From Flavobacterium sp. (lineage in GTDB: Bacteria > Bacteroidota > Bacteroidia > Flavobacteriales > Flavobacteriaceae), in the NCBI GenBank assembly GCA_023253295.1, contig JALRGZ010000329.1, positions 1-16,401 on the forward strand: 16,401 nucleotides of DNA, read 5' to 3'. Under the pieces are notes generated by a model. That model was given only the letters and a program-made list of their open reading frames with translations. It made no database searches and was not told the DNA's origin. The translations under genes were made by a program, and so were the position numbers. Positions 6,402-14,833 of the stretch are shown piece by piece (positions within the stretch are counted from its first letter, which is position 1; each line of letters starts with the position of its first letter).

Positions 6402-8801
6402 TTATTTGTCTTCTAATTCGTCTAAATGATCTAAAACATCAATTTTTGGTTCGATAAATTCTTGTTCGTTAGCCAATGATTTGTTTAATGTCAAAACCAA
6501 ACAAGGTAATAACATTAAGTTGGATAGCATACCAAAAGCAAGTGTGATAGCAATCAATCCTCCAAGAGCGACTGTTCCTCCAAAATCGGATAGCATGAAA
6601 ACAGAGAATCCTGCAAACAATACTACAGAGGTATAGAACATACTAATTCCGGATTCTTTAATCGTTGCAAAAACAGATTTTTTAATCTTCCAGTTGTTGT
6701 GTGTTAATTCCTGACGGTATTGTGCCAGGAAGTGAATGGTATCATCCACTGAAAGTCCAAACGCAATACTAAAGACTAATATTGTAGAAGGTTTTAAAGG
6801 AATGCCAAAATATCCCATCAGTCCGGCTGTAATCATCAATGGAAGTAAGTTTGGAATTAAGGAAACGACTACCATTTTGAAGGATCGGAACATGAAAACC
6901 ATTAATAGTGAAATCAATAAAATGGCGAAAAGAATCGAACTTACTAAGTTTTCTAACAGATATTTAGTTCCTTTTTCAAATACTAATGCCTTTCCGGTCA
7001 TGGTTACTTTGTAACGGTCTTTAGGAAAAATAGTATTGATTTTAGACCAAAGTCGGTCTTCAATCTTAGCCATGTTTCCAGTGCCAATATCTTTCATGAA
7101 CGTAGTAATACGGGCTACCTGTCCCGTACTGTCTACATAGCTTTTCATGATGTTTTCCTTACTGCCTTTCATGCCGTTTTTGGCATAACTCAAAATAAAA
7201 CCTTGCTCTTGCGAAGTAGGTAATTCGTAGTATTCCGGATTTCCGTTATAATAGGCCTGTTTAGAGTATTTAACTAAATTCAGGATGGAAATAGGTTTTG
7301 ATAATTCAGGGATTTCTTCTATCGCTTTTTGAAGTTCATCCATTTTTCTCATCGTCGAAAGTTTCATGACACCTTTTTTTCTTTGAGTATCAATGGTGAT
7401 TTCGAGCGGCATTACTCCGTTAAATTCGTTTTCAAAGAAAAGAATGTCTTGGAAGAATCCTGTTTTCTTAGGCATATCTTCAATTAAGCTTCCTGAAGTT
7501 TGAATTTTTAAAGCACCAAGACTACAAATTAGGAATAAAAAGATAGCCACAGTATAAACATAACGGCGGTTGTATTTTACTGTTTTTTCAATCCAGGAAA
7601 TAAATTTTTTGGTATAATCACGGCTTAGGTGTTCTAAGTGTTTTTCTTTTGGAACAGACTGATAGCTGTAATAAATTGGAATTACAATTAAACACAAAAA
7701 GAATAAAGCAATGATACTTAATGATGAAACAATACCAAACTCTTTTAATAATTCGCTTTGCGTAATAATGAAAGTGGCAAAACCAGCCGCTGTGGTTAAA
7801 TTGGTCATCAGCGTAGCTGTCCCAACTTTGGTAATTACCCTTTGTAAGGCTCGGGCTTTATTACCATGAGCCAAAAATTCCTGTTGGTATTTGTTAGTTA
7901 GAAAGATACAGTTTGGAATTCCAATTACGATGACTAATGATGGAACAATAGCCGTTAAAACGGTAATTTCATAATGGAATAGTCCTAGTAAACCAAAAGT
8001 CCACATTACCCCAATAATTACAATAATCATCGAAATTAAGGTGGCTCGGAATGAACGAAAAAAGAAAAAGAAAATTAACGAAGTGATTAATAATGACGCG
8101 CCAATGAACAAGCTGATTTCATCAGTGATACTTTTTGCATTAAGTGTTCTAATGTATGGCATTCCAGAAACACGCAAGTCTATTCCTGTTTCTTTTTCAA
8201 ATGCTTCGATTTTTGGGATAAAATTTTTGAGGATAAAATCTTTTCGGGCTGCCGTATTGACAATCTTTTTGTCCATGTAAATAGCAGAACGGATAGTACC
8301 TTTGTTGTTGAAAAGCAATCCTTCATAAAAAGGCATTTTTTCGAACAAATCTTTTTTAATACTGTTCAAATAAGATTGTTCTACTGCTTTACTTTGATTG
8401 ATAAATGGAACTAATTCAAAGCTTTCAATAGCTTCGTTTTTTTGTAATTTTTTTAAATCACTTACTGATACAACCAAATCAATTTCTTTTTGTGATTTGA
8501 AATCAGTCATTAATTTATTCCAGGCAGCAAAAACTTTCGGGGTAAAAAACACATTGTCTTTAACACCTACTACAATCAAATTGCCTTCTTCGCCAAATTC
8601 TTTTAAAAAAGTATTGTACTCTGTGTTAACAATGTTGTTGTCAGGGAGTAAGTTGGCTTCGGTAAAAGAAAACCGAATATTTTTCCATTGTAATCCTAAG
8701 AAAAGGGTAATTAGAAAAATAAGTCCTAGTATCGCTATTTTGTTTTTAAGTACAATTCGGGCCACAAATTCCCAAAATCCCACTTTTAATTTCTTTTTCA
8801 T
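6402..8801 (-). CDS. MMPL/RND superfamily exporter (HAE3-like)
   Basis: The 799-residue inner-membrane protein has the RND/MMPL duplication: TM1 (about 20-38), a periplasmic loop (40-225), a five-helix block (228-380), a second half with its own TM (412-430), a loop (432-612) and a final five-helix block (615-772). Total length and small loops fit the HAE3 or predicted-exporter group rather than tripartite AcrB-type pumps (about 1,000 residues). The second block has GLSVDDTIHFLAQYRQ (682-697) with the Asp pair 686-687 used for proton coupling in MMPL/Patched relatives. The equivalent first-half site reads VIGIPNCIFLTNKYQQ (292-307), with no Asp pair. Cargo is unknown; lipids or other hydrophobic molecules are likely from the family. 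It is transcribed with mscS 13 nt downstream. A -7 box at 8821-8828 lies just upstream of the ATG. Confidence 0.88.
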   Translation of the reverse strand: MKKKLKVGFWEFVARIVLKNKIAILGLIFLITLFLGLQWKNIRFSFTEANLLPDNNIVNTEYNTFLKEFGEEGNLIVVGVKDNVFFTPKVFAAWNKLMTDFKSQKEIDLVVSVSDLKKLQKNEAIESFELVPFINQSKAVEQSYLNSIKKDLFEKMPFYEGLLFNNKGTIRSAIYMDKKIVNTAARKDFILKNFIPKIEAFEKETGIDLRVSGMPYIRTLNAKSITDEISLFIGASLLITSLIFFFFFRSFRATLISMIIVIIGVMWTFGLLGLFHYEITVLTAIVPSLVIVIGIPNCIFLTNKYQQEFLAHGNKARALQRVITKVGTATLMTNLTTAAGFATFIITQSELLKEFGIVSSLSIIALFFLCLIVIPIYYSYQSVPKEKHLEHLSRDYTKKFISWIEKTVKYNRRYVYTVAIFLFLICSLGALKIQTSGSLIEDMPKKTGFFQDILFFENEFNGVMPLEITIDTQRKKGVMKLSTMRKMDELQKAIEEIPELSKPISILNLVKYSKQAYYNGNPEYYELPTSQEQGFILSYAKNGMKGSKENIMKSYVDSTGQVARITTFMKDIGTGNMAKIEDRLWSKINTIFPKDRYKVTMTGKALVFEKGTKYLLENLVSSILFAILLISLLMVFMFRSFKMVVVSLIPNLLPLMITAGLMGYFGIPLKPSTILVFSIAFGLSVDDTIHFLAQYRQELTHNNWKIKKSVFATIKESGISMFYTSVVLFAGFSVFMLSDFGGTVALGGLIAITLAFGMLSNLMLLPCLVLTLNKSLANEQEFIEPKIDVLDHLDELEDK

Positions 8802-8990
8802 AAGGGTTTTAAAATGGCTGCAAATGTAGTGAAAACCCCCCTAAAGGAGTAATTTATTTGTAAATTTTAAATCAATTTTAGGTTTTTTATAGTCTGATTA
8901 TTTTAAGGTTAAAGATAATTTTAAGGATGTAAAATCAATCAAAGAATTTAGCATCTTTGTGTAGAATATCAATCCATTATTTCTGAAGCT
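8802..8990. other. Divergent intergenic region (MMPL operon / antiporter operon)
   Basis: This 189-bp region carries promoters for both directions. The leftward -7 element is listed separately. For the rightward antiporter, CATCTTTG (8952-8959) matches TAnnTTTG with one mismatch and would start transcription near 8966, but no TTG is placed at the usual -33 distance. No operator-like dyad stands out. Confidence 0.4.
8821..8828 (-). promoter_or_regulatory. -7 promoter element of the MMPL-mscS operon
   Basis: The minus strand reads TACATTTG, a full match to the Bacteroidota TAnnTTTG element, 19 bp upstream of the MMPL start codon. Transcription would begin near 8814, giving a very short leader. 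No TTG is found at the usual -33 distance. Confidence 0.5.
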
Positions 8991-11267
8991 ATGGTTCTGA
9001 AAAAGTATAAAAATTCGTTGTTCTATTTGGGAGTAACAGGAGGTTTCTCGGCATTGATTTATTGGATTATCGAAAAAGGGAAATTACTTGAATTGAAAAA
9101 GGCTAATCTTGTTGTTCGAACGCCAAATGATTCCTTTAATGACTTTGTGAATTCCATGTTACATAATTTTCAGGATCCATTAGCTATTCTGCTGGCTCAG
9201 ATTGTGATGATTATTTTTACGGCACGAATTTTTGGCTGGATTTTCAAAAAAATTGGTCAGCCAACAGTGATTGGAGAAATCATAGCGGGTATCGTACTGG
9301 GGCCTTCTTTGGTTGGAATGTATTTTCCTGAATTTTCGGCGGCCTTGTTTCCGGAAGCGTCTTTAGGAAATTTAAAGTTTTTGAGTCAGATTGGTTTGAT
9401 TCTGTTCATGTTTGTTATTGGGATGGAATTAGATGTGAAAGTCTTAAAAAACAAGGCTAGTGAAGCTATCGTGATTAGTCACGCCAGTATTGTTATTCCT
9501 TTTGCTTTAGGAATTGGTCTTTCTTATTTTGTGTATAATAGTTTTGCTCCGGTAGGAGTCGAATTTCTTTCGTTTAGCCTTTTCATGGGGATTGCTATGA
9601 GTATTACGGCTTTTCCTGTGTTGGCTCGTATTGTTCAGGAACGTGGTATTCATAAAACCCGTTTGGGAGCCATAGTAATTACCTGTGCCGCTGCCGATGA
9701 TATTACTGCCTGGTGCTTGCTGGCTGTAGTAATTGCTATTGTAAAAGCGGGTGATTTTGTAGGTTCCTTATATGTCATTTCTTTGGCTTTGATTTATGTT
9801 TTAGTAATGCTTTACATAGTCAAACCTTTTTTAAAACGAATAGGGGATTTGTATGCTGAGAAAGAAAATATTGGGAAACCGGTAATGGCTTTGTTTTTAT
9901 TACTATTGATTATTTCTTCTTATGCCACTGAGGTTATTGGAATTCATGCTCTTTTTGGTGGTTTTATGATGGGTGCAATTATGCCGGATGTTCACAAATT
10001 CAGAATGATTTTTATTGAAAAAGTCGAAGATGTTTCGGTAATTCTCTTGTTGCCTTTGTTTTTTGTGTTTACCGGTTTGCATACGCAGGTGGGTTTGATT
10101 AATGATGTGTATTTGTGGAAAGTTACCGGAGGTATTATTGCAGTTGCAGTTATTGGTAAATTTCTGGGTAGTGCACTTGCGGCTAAGTTTGTGGGGCAAA
10201 ATTGGCATGATAGTTTTACCATTGGTGCTTTGATGAATACCCGTGGTTTAATGGAATTAATTGTGTTGAATATTGGTTTAGAACTCAAAGTGTTAACGCC
10301 AGAGGTTTTTACTATGATGGTAATAATGGCATTAGTAACCACATTTATGACCGGGCCGGCTTTGAATTTGCTGGATTTTGTTTTTAAGAATAAAAGAGAA
10401 ACGGAGTCGGTAGAGGTGATTGATGAAAATAAATACCGGATTCTAATTTCATTTGGGAACAATGAAAAAGGGAAGTCCTTGTTACGTTTGGCTAATAGTT
10501 TAACGAAAAAGCAAAAAAAGGCTTCAGTAATTACAGCAATGCATTTATCTCAAAGCGATGAATTGCATTCGTTTAATTTAGAAGAGATAGAAAGAGAAAC
10601 ATTCGAACCTATTTTTGATGAATCTGATCAGTTAGGAGTGAAGTTACTTTCTATTTTTAAGGTTACCAATGATATTGAAACTGAAATTGCCGATGTGGCT
10701 AACAATGGTGAATATGATTTGCTTTTGGTAGGTTTAGGAAAGTCTATTTTTGAAGGAAGTTTGTTAGGGAAAGTGATTGGTTTTACTACACGAATTATCA
10801 ACCCCGATCGTTTAATAGATAAATTCAAGGGGAAAGAAGGACTGTTTGAAAATTCGCCTTTTGATGAAAGAACCAGACAAATTGTTACCAAAACGAAAAC
10901 ACCTCTGGGGATTTTAATTGATAATGATTTTGAAGCCTTGAATGAGGTTTTTGTGCCAATTTTAAAATCAGATGATGCTACTTTGATAGATTATGTGCAG
11001 AAGATGATTTACAATAGCAATTCTAAAATCAATATTTTGGACAGCAACGGATTTTTGAAAAATAATTTTGTGATGCAAAGTGCTGTTTCGATTTTGTTGC
11101 AAAAATTCCCAAATAATATCAACGTGATTACTGAATCTTCCTTGCATCCGGATTTTTTCAAACAACAAGATTTGATGTTGATTAGTTTAGAGGGTTGGAA
11201 GGCGGTTATTGACGCGGATATTAATTGGCCTTTAGATGTTTCATCCGTTTTAATTATTAAGTCCTAA
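8991..11267 (+). CDS. CPA2 cation/proton antiporter with Usp-like C-terminal domain
   Basis: The 758-residue inner-membrane protein has an Na+/H+ exchanger-type domain of about 12-13 helices (about 65-460) after an extra N-terminal hydrophobic segment (about 8-27). Family landmarks are GQPTVIGEIIAGIVLGPS (89-106), FMFVIGMELD (139-148), SITAFPVLARI (204-214), ITCAAADDITAWCLL (230-244) with the ion-binding Asp pair 236-237, and MNTRGLMELIVLNIGLE (415-431). The NTRGLMEL block resembles the CHX/KHA1 branch of CPA2, which exchange K+ or Na+ for protons. Residues 480-758 are soluble: YRILISF opens a Usp-like region, and DLLLVGLGKSIFEGSLLG (576-593) resembles the universal stress protein nucleotide-binding loop. 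This suggests cytoplasmic regulation of transport, an inference. It starts a two-gene operon; the SMR gene begins 2 nt after its stop. Confidence 0.9.
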   Translation: MVLKKYKNSLFYLGVTGGFSALIYWIIEKGKLLELKKANLVVRTPNDSFNDFVNSMLHNFQDPLAILLAQIVMIIFTARIFGWIFKKIGQPTVIGEIIAGIVLGPSLVGMYFPEFSAALFPEASLGNLKFLSQIGLILFMFVIGMELDVKVLKNKASEAIVISHASIVIPFALGIGLSYFVYNSFAPVGVEFLSFSLFMGIAMSITAFPVLARIVQERGIHKTRLGAIVITCAAADDITAWCLLAVVIAIVKAGDFVGSLYVISLALIYVLVMLYIVKPFLKRIGDLYAEKENIGKPVMALFLLLLIISSYATEVIGIHALFGGFMMGAIMPDVHKFRMIFIEKVEDVSVILLLPLFFVFTGLHTQVGLINDVYLWKVTGGIIAVAVIGKFLGSALAAKFVGQNWHDSFTIGALMNTRGLMELIVLNIGLELKVLTPEVFTMMVIMALVTTFMTGPALNLLDFVFKNKRETESVEVIDENKYRILISFGNNEKGKSLLRLANSLTKKQKKASVITAMHLSQSDELHSFNLEEIERETFEPIFDESDQLGVKLLSIFKVTNDIETEIADVANNGEYDLLLVGLGKSIFEGSLLGKVIGFTTRIINPDRLIDKFKGKEGLFENSPFDERTRQIVTKTKTPLGILIDNDFEALNEVFVPILKSDDATLIDYVQKMIYNSNSKINILDSNGFLKNNFVMQSAVSILLQKFPNNINVITESSLHPDFFKQQDLMLISLEGWKAVIDADINWPLDVSSVLIIKS

Positions 11268-11269
11268 CT

Positions 11270-11599
11270 ATGAGTTGGATATTGTTGATTATAGGAGGCT
11301 TGTTTGAAGTTGCTTTTGCCTCATGTTTGGGTAAAGCCAAAGAAACTACGGGAATGGAATCAGCATATTGGATGTTTGGTTTTTTATTGAGTTTAACTGC
11401 CAGTATGTTTTTGTTGTACAAAGCAACACAGGAATTACCTATCGGAACAGCTTATGCTGTTTGGACAGGAATTGGGGCAGTAGGGACAGTGTTAGTAGGG
11501 ATTTTGGTGTTTAAAGAACCAGCTACGTTTTGGCGATTGTTCTTTATTGTAACCCTTATTACGTCAATTATAGGATTAAAGTTTGTTTCCAATCATTAG
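11270..11599 (+). CDS. SMR family exporter, Gdx/SugE-type
   Basis: The 109-residue, four-helix inner-membrane protein has the length of small multidrug resistance transporters. It keeps the essential Glu13 in TM1 (MSWILLIIGGLFEV) and the GTAYAVWTGIGAVGT block (59-73). That block favours the Gdx/SugE guanidinium/H+ subtype over EmrE, which has a serine-glycine version (WSG). TM1 past the Glu departs from the Gdx consensus (EVAFASCLG instead of E-V-x-W-A-x-x-L-K), so the substrate is not certain. SMRs work as dual-topology dimers; a single gene here fits a homodimer. It follows the CPA2 antiporter gene by 2 nt, so both are surely co-transcribed and both use the proton gradient. Its stop codon overlaps the convergent DUF5686 stop. 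Confidence 0.88.
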   Translation: MSWILLIIGGLFEVAFASCLGKAKETTGMESAYWMFGFLLSLTASMFLLYKATQELPIGTAYAVWTGIGAVGTVLVGILVFKEPATFWRLFFIVTLITSIIGLKFVSNH

Positions 11600-14109
11600 A
11601 AACCTAAATTTAAAACATAACTTAGTTTGATGGCGATGTTGTCTTCAAATTTAGGAAGTTGATTAGACCCATAACGGTAAAAAGTGGTTAATCCTAAGCC
11701 GTTAAAAATTTGGTTCAGCTCAATTCCGGATTCAAAAAAGCCATTGTTTAAGGTTTTGAAATCTAAGCCGACATGTTGTTCCGGATGATCTAGGTCTCCC
11801 CAAGCCATTCGGGAAACTAAAACGAGTGAAGGTTTTATTTTCTTCAACAAAGTTACTCTGTTAAAAGCATGCTTGAATTGGAAAAACGCATATTTGTTAG
11901 AGAAAAATTCGTTAAAAAACATGGTTTCAAAACTGTTTTTTCCTCCAAAAGTAATTCTTTGAATGATAGTTGGTTTTGTGATGTTGTTTGGCGAAGTATT
12001 GTATAAATGTGTCAACGGAATATCACCAATGGCGTAACCGGCCTGAACTAATAAAGAGGTTTTTTGTCCGTTTAGGTATTTTTTTTCATACTCTGTTTTA
12101 AAGTCAAATTTGCTGAAATTAAAATCATTTTCCCATAATTTCCCTAAAGATTGGGTGTATTGAAACGTGAATTTTGGAAAACGTTTTTCAATTTCAATCT
12201 GTCCTGTTGGTGTTTGCATAAAATCACTAAAAGGACTCCATTGCAAAGACATCATTGCAGTGGTTAAGGTATAATTTGTATGTAATTGATTGTTTAAGAG
12301 ATAAGCATAATTAAATTTAGGCGTAATATCAGCATGAGTAATTTCCCAGATGCTTTCTGTTTTTGGAATTTTTTTGGTTTCAAAATAGCTTTTCCAACTT
12401 ACATAATTGTAAAATGTACTGATGTTGATAGGTCTGGGATCGTAAATTTTAAAAGGCTTTTTTTCGATTGAAAATGAAGTGCTGGCAATTTCACGAACAT
12501 CATCAGTGTAGCTAATTCCTATCCAGGAATTGGAACGTTTGTCTACTTTAAATGCAGTACCAATGCTTCCTTTAAAAATTCCGTCTTTAGTACCATAAGC
12601 ATAATAACCTTCAACTCTGAAGATTTTAGAAAGTAACTCATTCGTTACGCCTCCTAATCCTAAACGGAATCCTTCGTAGTTGTTGTAGCTGAAAATTTTA
12701 CGTAAGTCTAAATCAAAAAAGCTAATGGGTAGGTATCCATTGATGGCTTTTTTGCCAAATTGTACGCGATGGGCAAATTTTCGTCTTATAGAAATACTAT
12801 CCAGTTCGCTGTAAGTTATTTTGCTTCGCGCATCGATGCTGTCTTTTCGGTAATTTTCCCAAAAAGCATCGTCTTTGTCTATGGCGCTCTTTTCGATTTC
12901 AACTGCAAAATAGGGTTTTTTTATGTTGATTTCGCTGTTGTTTTGAATGTCAAAATTATAGCTGTCCGAACGTAAATAAATATAGTCTGAAGGTTGTTTT
13001 TTTCTTGGAGTCAAATTTTGTTTCATGTCTCCGTCAAACTGAATTGTTCCTCCGAATATTTTGATATCATCGTCGTTTTTACCTTTGATGATTTGGAAGC
13101 TTTTGTATTTTGGGAACCAAATGTTTTCGGCAGGATTGTATGTGAATTCATGGATGCCGCTAATGTCAAGCAGACCTCGGATTCGCATAATGGCCTTGGT
13201 GATGGCATAACTGTTTTGATCAATGTATAAGATACCTTCGAGTCCTTTGGCTTTACTTTTCTTTTTGTTTTTAAAGTAAACCATATATGAATTTCGTCCA
13301 TTTATGGCGATCGTATCCAATAGTTTATAATTGTATTCTGTGATGGCATCATCGGCTATCGGACTGTTGTATTTGGTCTCGAAAAGCTCGTATTTAGAAT
13401 CGTAGATAGAAAACGATTGAAGATTGAAAGCCAGGATTTCATAGAGAGGTTGTTTTAATCCTGCCATTTTAGTTCCTAAAATAGTTTCTTTTAGAGTGTT
13501 GTTGCTAAATTGATATTGAGAAACTTTTTCCGTTTGAAACAAATGGCGTTTGCTTACCGTGGATTTGAATTTATAATTGGTAGAATCAATTTTAAAGTAA
13601 ACACCGTCTTTAGTTTTTTTGACAACAATAGAATCTATTTTTCCTGAAATGGAATCGGGATTAGCAGAAACAATTAATTTGTTGTAGGTTTTGAATTCAA
13701 AACTGTGTAGTCTTTTTTGAGGATTATTGTTGTTTTTTAGCGCAATAGTCTTTTTGATAATGCTTGTTGCAGTATTTTCAGGATTAACAACAATTTCGTT
13801 TAGTTTGTCTGTTTTTTTTGTGAGTGAAACGGAATAAAAGGAGCTGTTTTGTCGTACATCTATTTTTATTTTGTTGAAACCTAAATAAGAGACATAAAAA
13901 AAAGAGATGGGAGTTTTAGTATTGATGCTAAATTTTCCATCTACATCAGTAATGCTGCTGATGCCATTATTTGTGGTAATAGTTGCAAAAGAAAGTGTTT
14001 TTTTTGAGTTTGATTCTTTTACAATTCCACTAATTTGAAATTGAGCCTGAAGCGACAGTGTAAAGAAGAAAAACAAAAAAAGATACTTCATAGTGCTAGT
14101 TTGAATCAA
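11596..14109 (-). CDS. Outer-membrane CarboxypepD_reg / DUF5686 beta-barrel protein
   Basis: Up to 837 residues. The real start is probably the second Met (complement of 14089-14091), since a clean signal peptide begins there: MKYLFLFFFFTLSLQAQ, cleaved near LQA-Q. Then comes a CarboxypepD_reg-like Ig domain (about 25-100; QISGIVKESNSKKTLSFATI, TDVDGKFSI, YVSYLGF), as found at the N-terminus of TonB-dependent receptors. The rest matches DUF5686, with a periplasmic part (about 110-430) and a beta-rich barrel region (about 450-837) of alternating aromatic strands ending in a C-terminal Phe (LSYVLNLGF), the usual outer-membrane barrel insertion signal. No plug domain or TonB box is evident, so it is not a SusC-type receptor. 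Function is not established. A possible -7 box (TACTTTTG, complement of 14137-14144) lies between the start and the frr terminator. Confidence 0.85.
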   Translation of the reverse strand: MIQTSTMKYLFLFFFFTLSLQAQFQISGIVKESNSKKTLSFATITTNNGISSITDVDGKFSINTKTPISFFYVSYLGFNKIKIDVRQNSSFYSVSLTKKTDKLNEIVVNPENTATSIIKKTIALKNNNNPQKRLHSFEFKTYNKLIVSANPDSISGKIDSIVVKKTKDGVYFKIDSTNYKFKSTVSKRHLFQTEKVSQYQFSNNTLKETILGTKMAGLKQPLYEILAFNLQSFSIYDSKYELFETKYNSPIADDAITEYNYKLLDTIAINGRNSYMVYFKNKKKSKAKGLEGILYIDQNSYAITKAIMRIRGLLDISGIHEFTYNPAENIWFPKYKSFQIIKGKNDDDIKIFGGTIQFDGDMKQNLTPRKKQPSDYIYLRSDSYNFDIQNNSEINIKKPYFAVEIEKSAIDKDDAFWENYRKDSIDARSKITYSELDSISIRRKFAHRVQFGKKAINGYLPISFFDLDLRKIFSYNNYEGFRLGLGGVTNELLSKIFRVEGYYAYGTKDGIFKGSIGTAFKVDKRSNSWIGISYTDDVREIASTSFSIEKKPFKIYDPRPINISTFYNYVSWKSYFETKKIPKTESIWEITHADITPKFNYAYLLNNQLHTNYTLTTAMMSLQWSPFSDFMQTPTGQIEIEKRFPKFTFQYTQSLGKLWENDFNFSKFDFKTEYEKKYLNGQKTSLLVQAGYAIGDIPLTHLYNTSPNNITKPTIIQRITFGGKNSFETMFFNEFFSNKYAFFQFKHAFNRVTLLKKIKPSLVLVSRMAWGDLDHPEQHVGLDFKTLNNGFFESGIELNQIFNGLGLTTFYRYGSNQLPKFEDNIAIKLSYVLNLGF

Positions 14110-14136
14110 AACGCTAATCTATTCATTTTGGTATGG

Positions 14137-14144
14137 CAAAAGTA
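14137..14144 (-). promoter_or_regulatory. Possible -7 element of the DUF5686 gene
   Basis: The minus strand reads TACTTTTG, matching TAnnTTTG, 27 bp before the first and 45 bp before the preferred ATG. The -33 region would fall inside the frr terminator hairpin and has no TTG. Confidence 0.35.
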
Positions 14145-14147
14145 AGA

Positions 14148-14185
14148 ATAAAAAATCCGTCCCGATAGAACATCAGGACGGATTT
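14148..14185 (-). terminator. Rho-independent terminator of the pyrH-frr unit
   Basis: A perfect 10-bp stem, AAATCCGTCC (14153-14162) and GGACGGATTT (14176-14185), with a 13-nt loop. The minus strand continues into TTTATTC. It starts 21 bp after the frr stop codon. Confidence 0.85.
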
Positions 14186-14206
14186 CAATATGTTTTTGTT
14201 TGAAAG

Positions 14207-14770
14207 TTATACTTTCATGATTTCAGCTTCTTTAGCAACAAGAAGTTCGTCAATCTTTTTAATGTAAGTGTTTGTTAGATTTTGAACGTCTTCTTCGGCG
14301 CTTTTACATACATCTTCAGAAGTTCCTTCTTTTTCTAATTTTTTGATATCAGTATTAGCATCTTTTCTTGCGTTTCTAATCCCGATTTTAGCATCTTCAG
14401 CCTCAGCTTTTGCTTGTTTAGCTAATTCACGACGACGATCTTCAGTCAAAGGCGGAACACTAATAATGATTACATCACCATTGTTCATAGGGTTAAATCC
14501 AAGGTTAGCAATCATAATTGCTTTTTCAATCGTTTGCAACATGCTTTTTTCAAAAGGCTGCAAAGTAATGGTTCTGGCATCAGGTACGCTTATTTTAGCT
14601 ACTTGATTTAAAGGTGTTGACGAGCCGTAATAGTCTACAAAAACACTCCCCAACATAGCAGGAGAGGCTTTTCCGGCACGGATATTTAGAAATTCTTTTT
14701 CTAAGTGAGCGATAGAACCTTCCATAGATTCCTGAGCGCTATCCAATATAAATTCAATTTCTTCAGTCAT
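14207..14770 (-). CDS. frr: Ribosome recycling factor
   Basis: The 187 residues match the family length (185 in E. coli). The protein works with EF-G to split the post-termination ribosome. Domain I is the long three-helix bundle (about 1-30 and 105-187), and domain II the beta-rich insert (31-104). Signatures are LNIRAGKASPAML (28-40), DARTITLQPFEKSML (64-78), ANLGFNPMNNGDVI (88-101) and PPLTEDRRRELAKQAK (106-121), including the conserved double and triple Arg region that contacts 23S rRNA. It follows pyrH by 63 nt on the same strand, the usual Bacteroidota arrangement. The start codon is preceded directly by a heptamer repeat array and no Shine-Dalgarno. Confidence 0.97.
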   Translation of the reverse strand: MTEEIEFILDSAQESMEGSIAHLEKEFLNIRAGKASPAMLGSVFVDYYGSSTPLNQVAKISVPDARTITLQPFEKSMLQTIEKAIMIANLGFNPMNNGDVIIISVPPLTEDRRRELAKQAKAEAEDAKIGIRNARKDANTDIKKLEKEGTSEDVCKSAEEDVQNLTNTYIKKIDELLVAKEAEIMKV

Positions 14771-14773
14771 TTT

Positions 14774-14801
14774 TTTAGATTTTAGATTTTAGATTTCAGA
14801 T
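14774..14801 (-). repeat. Tandem heptamer array directly upstream of frr
   Basis: Four adjacent 7-bp units: TTTAGAT three times (14774-14794) and one variant TTCAGAT (14795-14801) on the plus strand; read with the gene, the unit is ATCTAAA. The array ends 3 nt before the frr ATG and so occupies the position where a ribosome binding site would lie. Confidence 0.85.
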
Positions 14802-14833
14802 TTTCCTACTGTCTGAAAACTGCCTTCTGCTAA

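Noticed and set aside
9903..10462. Minus-strand reading frames inside the antiporter gene
   Set aside because: They are antisense shadows of the clearly coding CPA2 gene.
11270..11599. Guanidine riboswitch control of the SMR gene
   Set aside because: There are only 2 nt between it and the antiporter gene, and no structured leader is visible upstream of the operon.
13023..13301. Minus-strand 92-residue frame inside the DUF5686 gene
   Set aside because: It lies in another frame of a well-supported gene, with no independent evidence.
14774..14801. CRISPR-like or direct-repeat array
   Set aside because: Units are 7 bp with no spacers; it is a simple tandem repeat.
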